Origin: Aphis gossypii
Taxonomy: Eukaryota; Arthropoda; Insecta; Hemiptera; Aphididae
Length of the DNA: 64,000 nucleotides
Assembly (NCBI RefSeq): GCF_020184175.1
Contig: NC_065533.1
Location: 48,708,351-48,772,350, forward strand
Reading direction: 5' to 3'
Position 1 is the first letter of the stretch; the number at the start of each line of letters is the position of its first letter. The translations under genes and the position numbers were made by a program. The notes beneath the pieces were generated by a model. The model worked only from the letters and a program-made list of their open reading frames with translations, was not told the DNA's origin and made no database searches. Positions 28,251-40,033 of the stretch are shown here, in pieces.

Positions 28251-31200
28251 AATTGTTTTAATAAATTGTTTAGTAATATATTGAATGCACAACATTCTAA
28301 ATCTAACCAATAACACGGACAATAATATTATACTTATAAATTGGTTATACGACAATATTGCAGGTCTTATATTGGGCTGTTTATAATCTTATCGTTTAAG
28401 TCTTAATGTGATTGGATTCTGGTCTACTAATATAGTTTTTAGGGAAGATCACTCGCCCTCAACCAAGAACATATTTTTTCAATAAATCGCTATTTCAAAA
28501 TGTGAAACTATAAAGGAATAAATTAAAATAATTATATGTGATCGGGTTTAGTTCTGCAAACACTAATAATGTGTGTGACTAGCATTCATTACGTATAATA
28601 AACATAATTTTGAATTTAATAAAATATCACACTCATAACTATTCTTAATTAATATTCTCAAGCATAAGTTTTTTTTTTAAAAAATTAATTAGAACAAAAC
28701 ATTTATCGTAGAACGAGTAAGAAAAGAATATAATTGAATAATTATATATACATATATATATATAACTGACTGTAAATATTATATATTTGATAATTATTTT
28801 TCTAGTTTTTAGTTAATTAATTATTAAAATGTATACTGACAGAAAAAGAAAGAATGAAAAATTAGGTACGATTGAATGGATTAGCAAAGATGCAATATAA
28901 CGTTAACTCCAAAACGTAGTATTAATATTTTGTCAAAAAAAAAAAAAAAAAAAAACGAAAAATGAACAACTTATATGATATTATTTTGATTTATATTAAT
29001 ATAAATTATAAATATAAAAAAGTAGGCTAGTAAGTTATTTCTCTGCTACACAGTTGGTGTCGAGTACCTATACCTGGTCATTGAGTAGATCTGTAATGGA
29101 TGTATTCAATTACTTTAATTTGACTATTTGATTTATCATTCACGAAAACTATTTTACGCGAAGACGGTCGATACGAGTATATCACTAAATATATTTCATG
29201 GTAAATGCATATATTGATTTGAAAGTAATTTATTTTACATTATTAATAGTAGTTAATTATTAATTTTTGTTAATAACTGTAAGTATAGTAAGTTAAATTA
29301 ATTTTTGCAGAAAATATTATATTTTAAAATGTTTTTATATGTATATACTCATAAAATATAAAATAATATAAGTTAAATAATTCAATTCCTTACAAATAAT
29401 ATTTTTAAATTACCACAACATAACTTAAGTCGTTATTTCCCATTTTAAAATTAAAAAATCTAATATAAAATGTCTAAGAAAATTGCACCTATGTATCTTT
29501 AAATATTTAAATAGAAATAATAAAACTTCTGTAATATAATAAATTTTGTATTAAATATTCAAGCTTTTATTGTAATTTATTGTAAAAAAAACTTGAATAA
29601 TTTTAAATTTTTATAAATACAAAAAAAAAATAACTTATAAGAAACGTTATCTATATAAAACAAATAAGTCGTTGTTTTTTGTTTTGGATCGAATTTGAAT
29701 TAAAAAATCTAAAATAAAACAGTATTTATGTATTTAAAAAAAATTGTTAGCTAGAATGTAGACTACTTAAGAGAAATTTTGTTTTAAATTCATATAGGTA
29801 GATAATAAACTAATTAAACATTTTAAACATTTTTAACTATAATACGACTTGAGTAAATTTTCGTGATTTTATAACAATTAATTGTTTTTAAAATAATTAA
29901 TTATTTTAGGATGTTCAGTTTTTTTTTTTTTTTTAACACACAATAAAGAATTTTTTGTTTATTTTTGAATATTTGAGTACATAAATATATATGCATATTT
30001 AACAATAATTTTTACATAAAAATCCGGGTCCTATAGTAAGCTATAATATTATATTAACTTATTAAAAATATATATAATATGCAACAATACAATTTTCTAA
30101 TTTCAGTAATTTTAATGATTTGTGAAAATACTCGTTAAAAACTAAGCTATTTCAATATTTTTTAACGAGTATATTAACAACTTACGAGGAACTTTGAAAT
30201 ACTTTTTCTAATTTTTGACCAAAAACGAAAACTATATCTAAATAAAAGTCAAAAATTTAAAATGCCTGAGTATTGAACAGAAAACAGACTAATATAAAGT
30301 AAAAGTTATAAATTAAATATCATTTTTATAGTGAATAACGAAATCGGTCGGTCAGTACCAATAACCGCTCATTATTAAATTAATATTATGTGACCACATA
30401 ATAATCGTTTGCACTTTACACTGTTATATAATTATTATAAGTAGTGTTTAAACTACGTACTTTTTTTATTATTTTGTATAATTAATAGACTTAAAAGTCG
30501 ATAATTATAATTCAGTTCTTTAAAATCTTATATAACAGATATTGGTTTACTTTTTGTTTTGTTTTAATTATGTGATTTGTATAAAATAACATTGAATATT
30601 ATTGAATGAATAATATACCATTACAAAATTACCATATTTTTCTTGTGGTTTAAGTCTTGTTCTTGTGTCTTTCCTACTTAGTGAATACCTATACTTCTGC
30701 GAGCTATAATGTACAAATCATATAAGTACCTATGTTAGTATGTTACCTATGTAATATGTGATTCGAATTTTTTCCATATAAATCATACTGAAAACCAAGT
30801 CAAACATCGTGATTTGACATACATATTACATAGTATACGTCATACACTGTCTATAACTATATCAATTCCAATACATTACAGCCTATACCTACATAATATT
30901 ATGAGGTAGACAATAAAATTGTATTTCTCAATAACTCAAATATCAATTTAGGCGTTTCTTTACAAAACATGTTAACTGCTTTTTTAATAAAATCAAGTTA
31001 TTTTTTGTCAAAACCTATACTATGTCCCAGTTAAAATTAAACTTAAACTATTATTTTTTATATCTCAAAACGTGTTATTTCCAAAACCTAACCTAACCTA
31101 ATCTTTCAAAAATTTTCACGACGTAGGTCCATTTTATACATCTACTTTCCTTCAAACATAATATGTCCCGTAATAAATCATAGGTCTTACTTCTTATATT

Positions 31201-31860
31201 TTTCCAAAACGAAGTATATTATTTATAATTTCATTCAAAACGTGTCATTACCATCTATGTAATATGTTATTGGTAAACCAATTTTATTGATTTGAATATA
31301 ACATTCAACTGATCCGTAATCGTACACATAACAACAAATTTAATATATTTTATATTTAACTACATTACGTCTCGTGAGTCGAAGTATTGTGTAGGTATAT
31401 TTTATATCAAAACTTAAAAACTTTAACAAAAGGTCTTTCATAAGATTGTTATTAATTAAATTAAAATAATGTTATGTATATGACAAAAATATTTTTTTTG
31501 AAAGCTTGGAGTATAAATTATGACAAATTTACGACAATTTGTAAATTATTTTGTATGTAGTTAAAATTTAGTAAATTTTAAATACTTTTAGGTAAGATTT
31601 GACCATTTAATAATAATAGTTTCATATAAATATATAATTGAGTGTGATTCTTCAAATATATTTGATGTGTGTTTGAAATTAAAATTTTGATAGCATATTA
31701 GCATTGGAAATATGCTAAACTATGCATGCAAACAGTTTACTTATTTTGTTTTAATTCAAAAACGAATAACAAATTAGTAGTTGCATAAGTATTTTATACT
31801 CATGTTATTATTTTAAAAGCATATTTTATTAAATACTTTTGAAATATTTAGAATTATTTG
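28250..31860. other. Gene-free AT-rich stretch
   Basis: No gene is supportable. It holds a 21-base A run at 28935-28955 and three CCTAA units at 31087-31101. Repeated local phrases such as 'acctatgtaatatg' occur, but no bounded element is clear. Confidence 0.5.
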
Positions 31861-31865
31861 AAACA

Positions 31866-32290
31866 TTTTAGATTCTGAACTGAGTGATGAATGTATTGAT
31901 TTTACAATGATGTGTTTTTTTTGTTTGTACGCCATAACTTTTCGAAATAATGCTTCAATTTAAAACTTAGGATGGTTTCCGATATCTCAAACGACAAACG
32001 GCAATAACTTATTCAAGCAACTCGTAAATTTATTGACTAGTTAAGTTTAAGTGTATAATTTTAAGTTTATCATATAACTATGATATATCATATTATGAAT
32101 TATAGTAATTAACAACACAATTTTTGTTTTCTTTTTCGAAACAAAATGTTTAATATTATACATGTTTTTTATTGATGATATTATACAATATAATATAAAA
32201 ATAACCTGAGTTGACCAACAGTCTCCACTCAAAATTGTTTTTCGTATACCGCAATGATATATTATTCAATTCAAATTTAAAATTACAATG
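31866..32290 (+). mobile_element. Short deleted copy of the aphid 'gattctgaac' repeat
   Basis: The left part (from about 31866) reads 'agattctgaactgag...gatgaatgtattgattttacaatg', then 'cgaaataatgcttcaa', as in the longer copies at 32866 and 42770. It breaks off near 31995. Near 32235-32280 'tttttcgtatacc..aatgat' followed by 'ttcaattcaaattt' matches the opposite end of the family. It therefore appears to be an internally deleted copy keeping pieces of both ends. It is non-coding; the superfamily is unknown to me. Confidence 0.45.
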
Positions 32291-32575
32291 AGCCTCTAAA
32301 AGTCTAGACGGTTAATTTTCAGTAAAACAAACCTACTCACACACTTATTTTTGGTAGATTTGAACCGTAGTAACGTTTCTGATTTTTATCCATTTCATCA
32401 ATTAATATACTTAGGTATGTTATAAGTCGTATATTTTAAAACCTTATGAGAAGCAGGTCAAACCACGCGAACTTACACTTAAAACTATTCTCACATACAG
32501 GTATACTATATAATACACAGGCTTCCTGATTTCTGTTTTGTGTATTTCGGTTTTTTTTCTTATGTTTTTGTTTAA

Positions 32576-32635
32576 ATGACTAGCACATTCGTCCAAGTGT
32601 TAAGATCGCAAAACACTCCAGAAACTTATGGATAA
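32576..32635 (+). pseudogene. Truncated small frame in copy 1
   Basis: An ATG frame of 19 codons ends at TAA (32633-32635). In the second copy the same position is AAA, and the frame runs to 54 codons. A T-rich tract ending in 'gactag' just upstream could also be a splice acceptor, making this part of an exon and not a start. I recognise no family. Whether it was ever coding is uncertain. Confidence 0.2.
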
Positions 32636-32865
32636 ACCGATCAAACCAATTTATTGAATGAACTATTCCATCCTTCGTTAAAATTATTTGTCATATGTGA
32701 ATTGTTAATTGTTTGGTGTCTGACATTCCTAAATAAATAATATTGGTTTTATATTAAAATTCCCGTATTTTTTTTAAAAATTTAATTTAACTTAAAGATA
32801 ATATAATTTTATTGCCTGATTTTAAACTCACCAAACCGGGACATCATATTTAGGACCCTTTTTAG

Positions 32866-33590
32866 ATTCTGAACGAAGTGATGAATATATTGATTTTACA
32901 ATCATGTGTGTGTGTATTTTTTTTTGTGTCTGTATACAGCATAATTTGTCGAAATAATGCTTCGGGGTTGGTTTTCGATGGCAGAGTTAATATCCTTGGT
33001 ACATTATAGAGGTCAGAAGTAAACAGTTTTCAAAAAAATCGAGAAACGCATAAAGAAGTGACGAAAAAACGAGAATTTTTACGTAAAACCAGTTTTTGAA
33101 GAAAACAATTTTTTTATATGGTTGTAACTCTAAAACCTGTCACTGTGAATATTTTAATTTTTCACCAATTGTTTATATTAGTGTTATCTATATACAGGTA
33201 AATTTTCAAAATATTTTAACTTTTTTTGAGATATTTATAGACAACTGAAATTTTCGATTTTTCTTAGAATTTTTTTTTGAAATGTTGATAAAAAATTATG
33301 GATGACCAAAAAAACATGACAATTTAATACTAAGTTCCTTAAGAGTTATTCTTATTGTAATTAAAAAAATTAAAAATAGTTAGTCACAATTTTTTTTTAT
33401 GAGCGTTTATAGTTCAAATTTTTACAATATATGTCAAAAACGCGAGAATTTGCAAGTAATTTTGACAATTTTGTAGTTAAAAAATCATAACATTATTTGT
33501 GTTTATATCTAAGGTTAAAAGTTCACTAAGTCTTGCATGAGTTTTTTTTCAAAAAATTTATTTCAATTTTGTATTTTAGTAAGCTTTTAA
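32866..33590 (+). mobile_element. Aphid-repeat segment upstream of SUMO-like gene, copy 1
   Basis: It begins 'gattctgaacgaagtgatgaa' and continues through 'cataatttgtcgaaataatgcttc' and the low-complexity 'aaaatttaatac...tcataacatt' body of the family. It ends within about 50 bases of the SUMO-like exon. Compared with the 42.7-44.3 kb copy it is truncated at its right side. Another segment of the family lies in opposite orientation at 37451-39340, so the gene and array are bracketed by inverted relatives. Confidence 0.7.
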
Positions 33591-33643
33591 GCTCCAATCG
33601 ATATTAATAAATGTATTTTATATTATAGAGATTTCCAGAGAAA

Positions 33644-34585
33644 ATGAAATTAAGACTACTTGATGTGACCAATGACATAGCTTGTTCTGTTTTCATGACG
33701 CCATGGACGGAGTTCATTGAATTGATGGACGCTTTTAGTAGGAGAACTGTAAGTATAAACTATTTAAAAGTAGCTTTTTACAATTTTAACCATTTCAGTT
33801 CTAGTGTTTGCAGTTCATACTATACATATAAAAAATCAAATAATTTAATTTAATAATTATGTATGAATGAGGTTTATTTAATCAATAGTTCGCATATATT
33901 GACTATTACATAGTACAAATTTACTAGTTCAATGTCATTAAACAATCATGCGCTTGTGGTGTTTAGTCTGATTACATTTAAGATACTAAACTCATAGATT
34001 TGTGACTACTACTAATTATTGTTAGTCATGTCGATTAAACTAAATAAATTCATTCACAAGTGAGTGAAATTGACAATAAGAAGGATGGTCATAAACTTTA
34101 AAAAAATTTGATAGTAAAGAATAACAAGTATGTTTTGTCAACATAATAGGGGCTTAATATTTTATTAGTAAAAAATTAATGTATTAAATAGCAGTTCACA
34201 TAATTTTAGTTTATTTATATCAAATTAATTTTTAGTACTTTCACAGTACTTGATATTAGAACTGAAAATCAATACTTACAGGCATTTTATTGTCATATTG
34301 ATAATAGACAGGAATAATAACCATAAGACTTTTCTAGGGTTTTGCTATAATGTATGGTTTTATGAGTAGAAATTTAACAAAGTATATCTTGATGTTTATA
34401 AACAATTAATTACTTAATTAAGTATATTTAATTTATTGAAAATTGTAATATTTCAGGGTGTTAACAAAGATATGCTGTACTTCACGTTCAACGATTTACC
34501 AATTACGCCGGAATCTACCCCAGAAACAATGAATATGAGAAATGGTGATATTATTTGTTGGAAAATATTATACAACGATGAATAA
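33644..34585 (+). CDS. SUMO-like (ubiquitin-fold) small protein, copy 1
   Basis: Exon 1 is 33644-33748 with donor ACT|GTAAGT. Exon 2 is 34457-34585 after 'taatatttcag'. The 708-bp intron is in phase 0. The product is 77 residues. Its pattern follows the SUMO/Rad60-type beta-grasp domain: MKLRLL (strand 1), a central helix ending FSRRTGV, LYFTFNDLPI (the L-F-F-G-x-x-I strand), TPETMNM, and GDII near the end. The length equals one SUMO domain with no N-terminal tail. The C-terminus (KILYNDE) lacks the diglycine needed for conjugation, so if made it would be a non-conjugated SUMO-fold protein, as in Rad60/NIP45-type domains; that role is inference. An acceptor-like 'attatag' 15 bases before the ATG leaves room for an upstream exon, with the frame open through RFPEK. 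The stop overlaps AATAAA (34582-34587). An intact copy lies at 50630-51571. Confidence 0.6.
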
Positions 34586-34589
34586 AATT

Positions 34590-35190
34590 ACTTTTGATTT
34601 ATATCATTTTAATTTTTTAAATCAAAAAACCATAAAAAATGTATATTTTTAACCTAACTTTTTTCCCCATAATTAATGTATAGTATTTACATTTAATAAA
34701 ATTAAACTATACTTTATAAATTAAAGTGTATTTTTTTGAACATAATAGTTGAACACCTCGTTGAATACTATATATATATATTAATTACTGTCAGGTACTT
34801 GGAAAATTAATAAACCTTGTATTGATATTTCAAGCTTAAAAATCCGTAACTAAATTATATAAGATATAAATAAAATAATTTTCTTGGTAGAAATCATTTT
34901 TTTCAGCTTGACTTTTTATTTTATAACTAGAATATTTCTTATTGTCAAATTAACAATAAAGTTTTTGTTTGAATATAATATATTAAATCAATCTCAAAAC
35001 AATATTTTCTTATACCAAAAAAATGACTGATTTATGTATAAATGTTATTTATAATTTTCATTAAAATGAATAACTATATTTTATTAAGCATTAGTCAATC
35101 ATGTTAAGCAAAACAAAGAAATGATAATTTTTATATCGGCATTTACATCGATATAAGAAATTTAGTGTCAAAAGAAATAACAATAAAAAA
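34590..35190. other. 3' flank of SUMO-like gene, no gene seen
   Basis: AT-rich sequence between the SUMO-like stop codon and the satellite array. It contains several AATAAA motifs suited to polyadenylation. It is repeated nearly identically at 51576-52176. Confidence 0.5.
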
Positions 35191-35212
35191 AAAGTCGGCA
35201 AGTGGTACCCAC

Positions 35213-37450
35213 CAGGTTATACTATACTTTTTCTAAATTTTAAAATAAATCTAATGTGTATAAATTCATGTGTTATAAATTAAATCATATGTCTTAATTT
35301 AGCTAATCATTAATGAATTTGTCATATTTACCTACAAGTTTATAATTAAAAATTGAAAATCCGTGTTATTTTTTTTTTTTATTTAGGATCTTTATTTTAT
35401 GCAATGACGTATACTATACTTTTTCTAAATTTCAAAATGAATTTAATGTGTATAGTTTCATGTGTTAGGAATGAAAAAGTATGTCTGAATTTAACAAATC
35501 ATTAATGAATTTGTCATATTTACACAAATGTTAATAATTAAAAATTGAAAATCCGTATTAGTTTTTTTTTTTATTTCGGATCATTATTTTATGCATTGAG
35601 GTATACTATACTTTTTCTAAATTTCAAAATGAATTTAATGTGTATAGTTTCATGTGTTAGGAATGAAAATGTATGTCTGAATTTAACAAATCATTAATGA
35701 ATTTGTCATATTTACACACATGTTAATAATTTAAAATTTAAAATCAGTATTAGTTTTGTTTTTTTATTAGGATCATTATTTTATGCAATTAGGTATACTA
35801 TACTTTTTCTAAATTTTAAAATGAATTTAATGTGTATAGTTTCATGTGTTAGGAGTGAAATAGTATGTCTTAAATTAGCAAATCATTAATGAATTTGTCA
35901 TATTTACACACATGTTAATAATTAAAAATTTAAAATCAGTATTAGTTTTGTTTTTTAATTAGGATCATTATTTTATGCATTGAGGTATACTATACTTTTT
36001 CTAAATTTTAAAATGAATTTAATGTGTATAGTTTCATGTGTTAGGAATGAAAAAATATGTCTTAAATTTACAAATTTGTAATGAAGTAGGCATATTTACA
36101 CAGATATTCATAACTAAGGCTGTTGAAAGAAGATAGTGTTCAAGGGGTTTGATATAGGCAATATTCTATGTTATTCGTAATTTGCTATGTTAGAGTGTGT
36201 GAATTGTATAATCAATAGTGTATTTGAGTTCCCAAAAATATAATAATAATTAAAAATTGAAACTAAGAATTAATTTTGTTTTTTAATTAGGATCATTATA
36301 TTATGCAATGAGGTATACTATACTTTTTCTAAATTTTAAAATAAATCTAATGTGTATAATTTCATGTGTTATAAATTAAATCATATGTCTTAATTTAGCT
36401 AATCATTAATGAATTTGTCATTTTTACACAAATGTTAATAATTAAAAATTGAAAATCCGTATTAGTTTTTTTTTTTATTTCGGATCATTATTTTATGCAT
36501 TGAGGTATACTATACTTTTTCTAAATTTCAAAATGAATTTAATGTGTATAGTTTCATGTGTTAGGAATGAAAAAGTATGTCTGAATTTAACAAATCATTA
36601 ATGAATTTGTCATATTTACACAAATGTTAATAATTAAAAATTGAAAATCCGTATTAGTTTTTTTTTTTATTTCAGATCATTATTTTATGCATTGAGGTAT
36701 ACTATACTTTTTCTAAATTTTAAAATGAATTTAATGTGTATAGTTTCATGTGTTAGGAGTGAAATAGTATGTCTTAAATTAGCAAATCATTAATGAATTT
36801 GTCATATTTACACACATGTTAATAATTAAAAATTTAAAATCAGTATTTGTTTTGTTTTTTAATTAGGATCATTATTTTATGCATTGAGGTATACTATACT
36901 TTTTCTAAATTTTAAAATGAATTTAATGTGAATAGTTTCATGTGTTAGGAATGAAAAAATATGTCTTAAATTTACAAATTTGTAATGAAGTAGGCATATT
37001 TACACAGATATTCATAACTAAGGCTGTTGAAAGAAGATAGTGTTCAAGGGGTTTGATATAGGCAATATTCTATGTTATTCGTAATTTGCTATGTTAGAGT
37101 GTGTGAATTGTATAATCAATAGTGTATTTGAGTTCCCAAAAACATAATAATAATTAAAAATTGAAACTAAGAATTAATTTTGTTTTTTAATTAGGATCAT
37201 TATATTATGCAATGATGTATACTATACTTTTTCTAAATTTTAAAATAAACTTAAAGTGTATAGTTTCATGTGTTAGGAGTGAAATAGTATGTCTTAAATT
37301 AGCAAATCATTAATGAATTTGTCATATTTACACAAACATTAATAATTAATAATTGAAAATCAGTGTTATTTTTTTTTTTTTTATTTAGGATCCTTATTTT
37401 ATGCAATGAGGTATACTATACTTTTTCTAAATTTTAAAATAAATCTAATG
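35213..37450. repeat. Satellite array, copy 1 (11 units)
   Basis: The marker 'actatactttttctaaatt' recurs 11 times, with spacings of about 192, 192, 193, 191, 329, 191, 192, 192, 328 and 194 bp. The basic unit is ~192 bp. Two units are extended by ~137 bp carrying 'ggctgttgaaagaaga' and 'gtttgatataggcaatatt'. Starting points 35605, 35798, 35989 and 36318 recur at 36509, 36701, 36893 and 37221, a ~904-bp higher-order repeat. The array is flanked by 'gtcggcaagtggtaccca' on the left and 'ctgtacattaggggg' on the right. Both resemble terminal parts of the aphid repeat family, so the array appears to sit inside a copy of that element. No coding capacity. Confidence 0.9.
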
Positions 37451-39345
37451 CTGTACATTAGGGGGTGGGGTTAACCTCGCACTAGGGTAGGTTAAATTTT
37501 AATGCAATGATAGGTATCATTGTATATACGAAAAACGATTCTGAACGGAGATGATTTGTCAGTCTAGAATATTTAACGTTAGATATAAATACAAACAATT
37601 TTATGAATTTTGAACTACAAAATAATTTGCAAATATTTATGATTTTGACGAATTTTTTTCGAAATTTGAACTTCAAATGCTTATAAAAAAAAATTGTGCC
37701 TATGTTTTCTTATAATTTTTTAATCACTATAAGAATAACATATGAGGAACTTTGTATAAAATTTTCAAGTATTTTGATTGGGCCGAAAAAAATTTTATCG
37801 ACATTTCAAAAACATTTTTTCAGAAAAATTGAAAATTTCAGTTGTCTATAAATAGCTCCAAAAAACTCAAAATATTTTTAAAATTGAAGCATGTAAAAAA
37901 AATGCCAATCTAAATAACTGGTAAAATTTTTAAGTATCTACGACTTATTTTTATTGGATAATAAGAAATATTTAAAATCGTTTGAGGATAAATCGTTATT
38001 GTCACGCGATTTCGTAAAAATTTAAAATTCAAAGGCATTTAAAATTTTTCCTATAATGGTGCTTCGAGTTTTCTCTATAGCTACTTGAAGAAAAACCTAT
38101 GGAAAACTTAGTGTTGTATTTTTAATCCTTAGTTATAAACATAAAACATTTTATGATTTTTCAACTTCAAAATTACTTGCAAATTTTCGCGTTTTCGACA
38201 GTTTTCGTAAAAATTTGAACTATAAACGCTTATAAAAAAAAATTGTGCCTATGTTTTCTTATAATTTTTTAATCACTATAAGAATAACATATGAGGAACT
38301 TTGTATAAAATTTTCAAGTATTTTGATTGGGCCGAAAAAAATTTTATCGACATTTCAAAAACATTTTTTCAGAAAAATTGAAAATTTCAGTTGTCTATAA
38401 ATAGCTCCAAAAAACTCAAAATATTTTTAAAATTGAAGCATGTAAAAAAAATGCCAATCTAAATAACTGGTAAAATTTTTAAGTATCTACGACTTATTTT
38501 TATTGGATAATAAGAAATATTTAAAATCGTTTGAGGATAAATCGTTATTGTCACGCGATTTCGTAAAAATTTAAAATTCAAAGGCATTTAAAATTTTTCC
38601 TATAATGGTGCTTCGAGTTTTCTCTATAGCTACTTGAAGAAAAACCTATGGAAAACTTAGTGTTGTATTTTTAATCCTTAGTTATAAACATAAAACATTT
38701 TATGATTTTTCAACTTCAAAATTACTTGCAAATTTTCGCGTTTTCGACAGATTTCGTAAAAATTTGAACTATAAACGCTTATAAAAAAAAATTGTGACTA
38801 ACGATTTTTAATTTTTTTTAGCTACTGTAAGAACAACTCATAAGAAACCTTGTATTAAATTTTCAAGTTTTTTAGATCATCCAACATTTTTTTACCCACA
38901 CTTCATTAAAAAATTCGCATAAAAATTATTTTTCAGTGGTCTAACAATAATTCAAAAAAAGTCAAAATTTTTGAAAATTTAACTGTATATAGATAACACT
39001 AACATACAAATTTGGTGAAAATTTCAAGTATTTACAGTGATTAGTTTTTGAATTACAACCATATAAAAAAATCGATTCGGTCGAAAACTGGTTTTGCGTA
39101 AAAATTGCCGTTTTTCCGTCATTTTTTTTTTTTTGTTTTTCTCGATTTTTTTGAAAACTTTTGGAAAATGTTTATTTTTCACCTCTATAATGCACCAAGG
39201 ATATTCACTTTTCCATCGGAAACCACCCCCGAAGTTTGAAATTGAAGCATTATTTCGACTAATTATGATGTACACAGACACAAAAAAAAAACATACATCA
39301 TTGTAAAATCAATATATTCATCAATCTAAAATAAATATATAGGTA
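37451..39345 (-). mobile_element. Aphid-repeat segment, inverted, copy 1
   Basis: Reading the minus strand, this is the same family as 32866-33590 and 42680-44270. At 39200-39310 the complement gives the 'cgaaataatgcttcaat' and 'gatgaatatattgatt' blocks. At 37500-37540 lies the terminal motif 'atcattgtatatacgaaaaac' followed by 'gattctgaacggag'. The body is low-complexity T/A sequence built of degenerate internal repeats. Overlapping small frames (39024-39281 minus, 39094-39306 plus) fall in the family's conserved end and recur in every copy; I treat them as repeat sequence, not genes. Confidence 0.7.
37681..38778. repeat. 549-bp tandem duplication in copy 1 only
   Basis: The block starting 'ttataaaaaaaaattgtgcc' at 37681 restarts at 38230, period 549. 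The two units are almost identical; I noticed one substitution, 'gacagtttt' versus 'gacagattt'. The second segmental copy has a single unit (55503-56052). The junction lies in a motif, 'tttgaact..aa.gcttataaaa', repeated at both unit edges, which suits unequal exchange between short homologies. Confidence 0.9.
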
Positions 39346-40012
39346 AGAGGAGAATTTCACGTTTAGAGTTTATCTCCAAAGTTTGTCACAAAAATAAACG
39401 TAAATGATTATGACTAAGTATTGTTTTGTTGAATTATTGCATTTTTTATTATTTTTTTCAAAAAATGTTTATTTTAAGCTTACATGATTAAGATTATTGT
39501 TTTATTATATTTTTCAAACAATTTTTTTTTATTTATTGATATATTGCAAGACTGATTTAAAGTAATATAAACGGTATTAATTTTTTGTAGTAGTTAACAC
39601 AATATTTTATAGGAATTAAGTATTAACACTATCTTTTGTAGAAGTTAACACTATCATTTGTAGGAGTTTTCCATTCTCCAAATCAAATATTGCAAGACAG
39701 AGTGGTTTTTAGAGCAACTATAGGATGTGGCAGATACTGGTGTGACTATTTTCTTAAGATAATGTTACTTTTAATATACTAAGCTAATCATTGGAGTGGG
39801 CGAGCTAGGTGATCACCCAGGCAAAAACTATTGATGTAAAAAATTGGTGATATCACATCAAAAACACTTCGTTAAACTACATGTAAAAAACGGCTAAGTA
39901 AGGAAAGGAAACATACATTTAAGTGCTACAAAGATGTGATAGCATAAATTAATGCTAAATACCTACTTAAATTGATTTAAGAACAAGACTTATCTTGTTT
40001 CAATAATTTATT
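39345..40012. other. Unique 3' segment of the duplication, no gene seen
   Basis: It contains short local repeats of 'aacactatc.tttgtag.ag' at about 39625-39670 and the phrase 'ggagtgggcgagctaggtgatcacccagg' split across 39793-39822. I see no open frame worth calling. It is duplicated at 56625-57299. Confidence 0.45.
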
Positions 40013-40033
40013 ATATATAGTATATATATATAA

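Larger units (their letters stand above)
32515..40012. repeat. Segmental duplication, copy 1 (7.5 kb)
   Basis: From 'acacaggcttcctg' to 'ttcaataatttatt' this block recurs in direct orientation at 49498-57299, offset 16983 at the left end. Identity is near-complete by eye outside the satellite array: only scattered substitutions and 1-4-base indels. Sequence on either side is unrelated between copies. Contents in order: a candidate small exon, a repeat-family segment, the SUMO-like gene, the satellite array, an inverted repeat-family segment with a 549-bp tandem duplication, and a unique 3' segment. No shared terminal inverted repeats or clear target-site duplication was seen, so transposition of the whole block is not demonstrated. 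Confidence 0.95.

Noticed and set aside
31087..31101. (CCTAA)3, the insect telomere motif
   Set aside because: Three units only, in ordinary AT-rich DNA; 'cctaacctaacc' also occurs near 47.03 kb. Not enough for an interstitial telomere claim.
37482..37676. 64-codon minus frame repeated exactly at 55305-55499
   Set aside because: It lies in the conserved body of the aphid repeat family; identity reflects the segmental duplication, not coding constraint.
39024..39306. Overlapping frames on both strands, also at 56306-56585 and 42801-43049
   Set aside because: They are the conserved end of the interspersed repeat. Both strands being open argues for repeat sequence, and the frames vary by indels between copies.
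32515..40012. Whole duplicated block as one Helitron or Polinton-type transposon
   Set aside because: No TC...CTRR ends, no long terminal inverted repeats at the block edges, no target-site duplication, and no replicase, polymerase or integrase genes inside. The hairpin 'acaagacttatcttgt' near the right end is not followed by CTRR.
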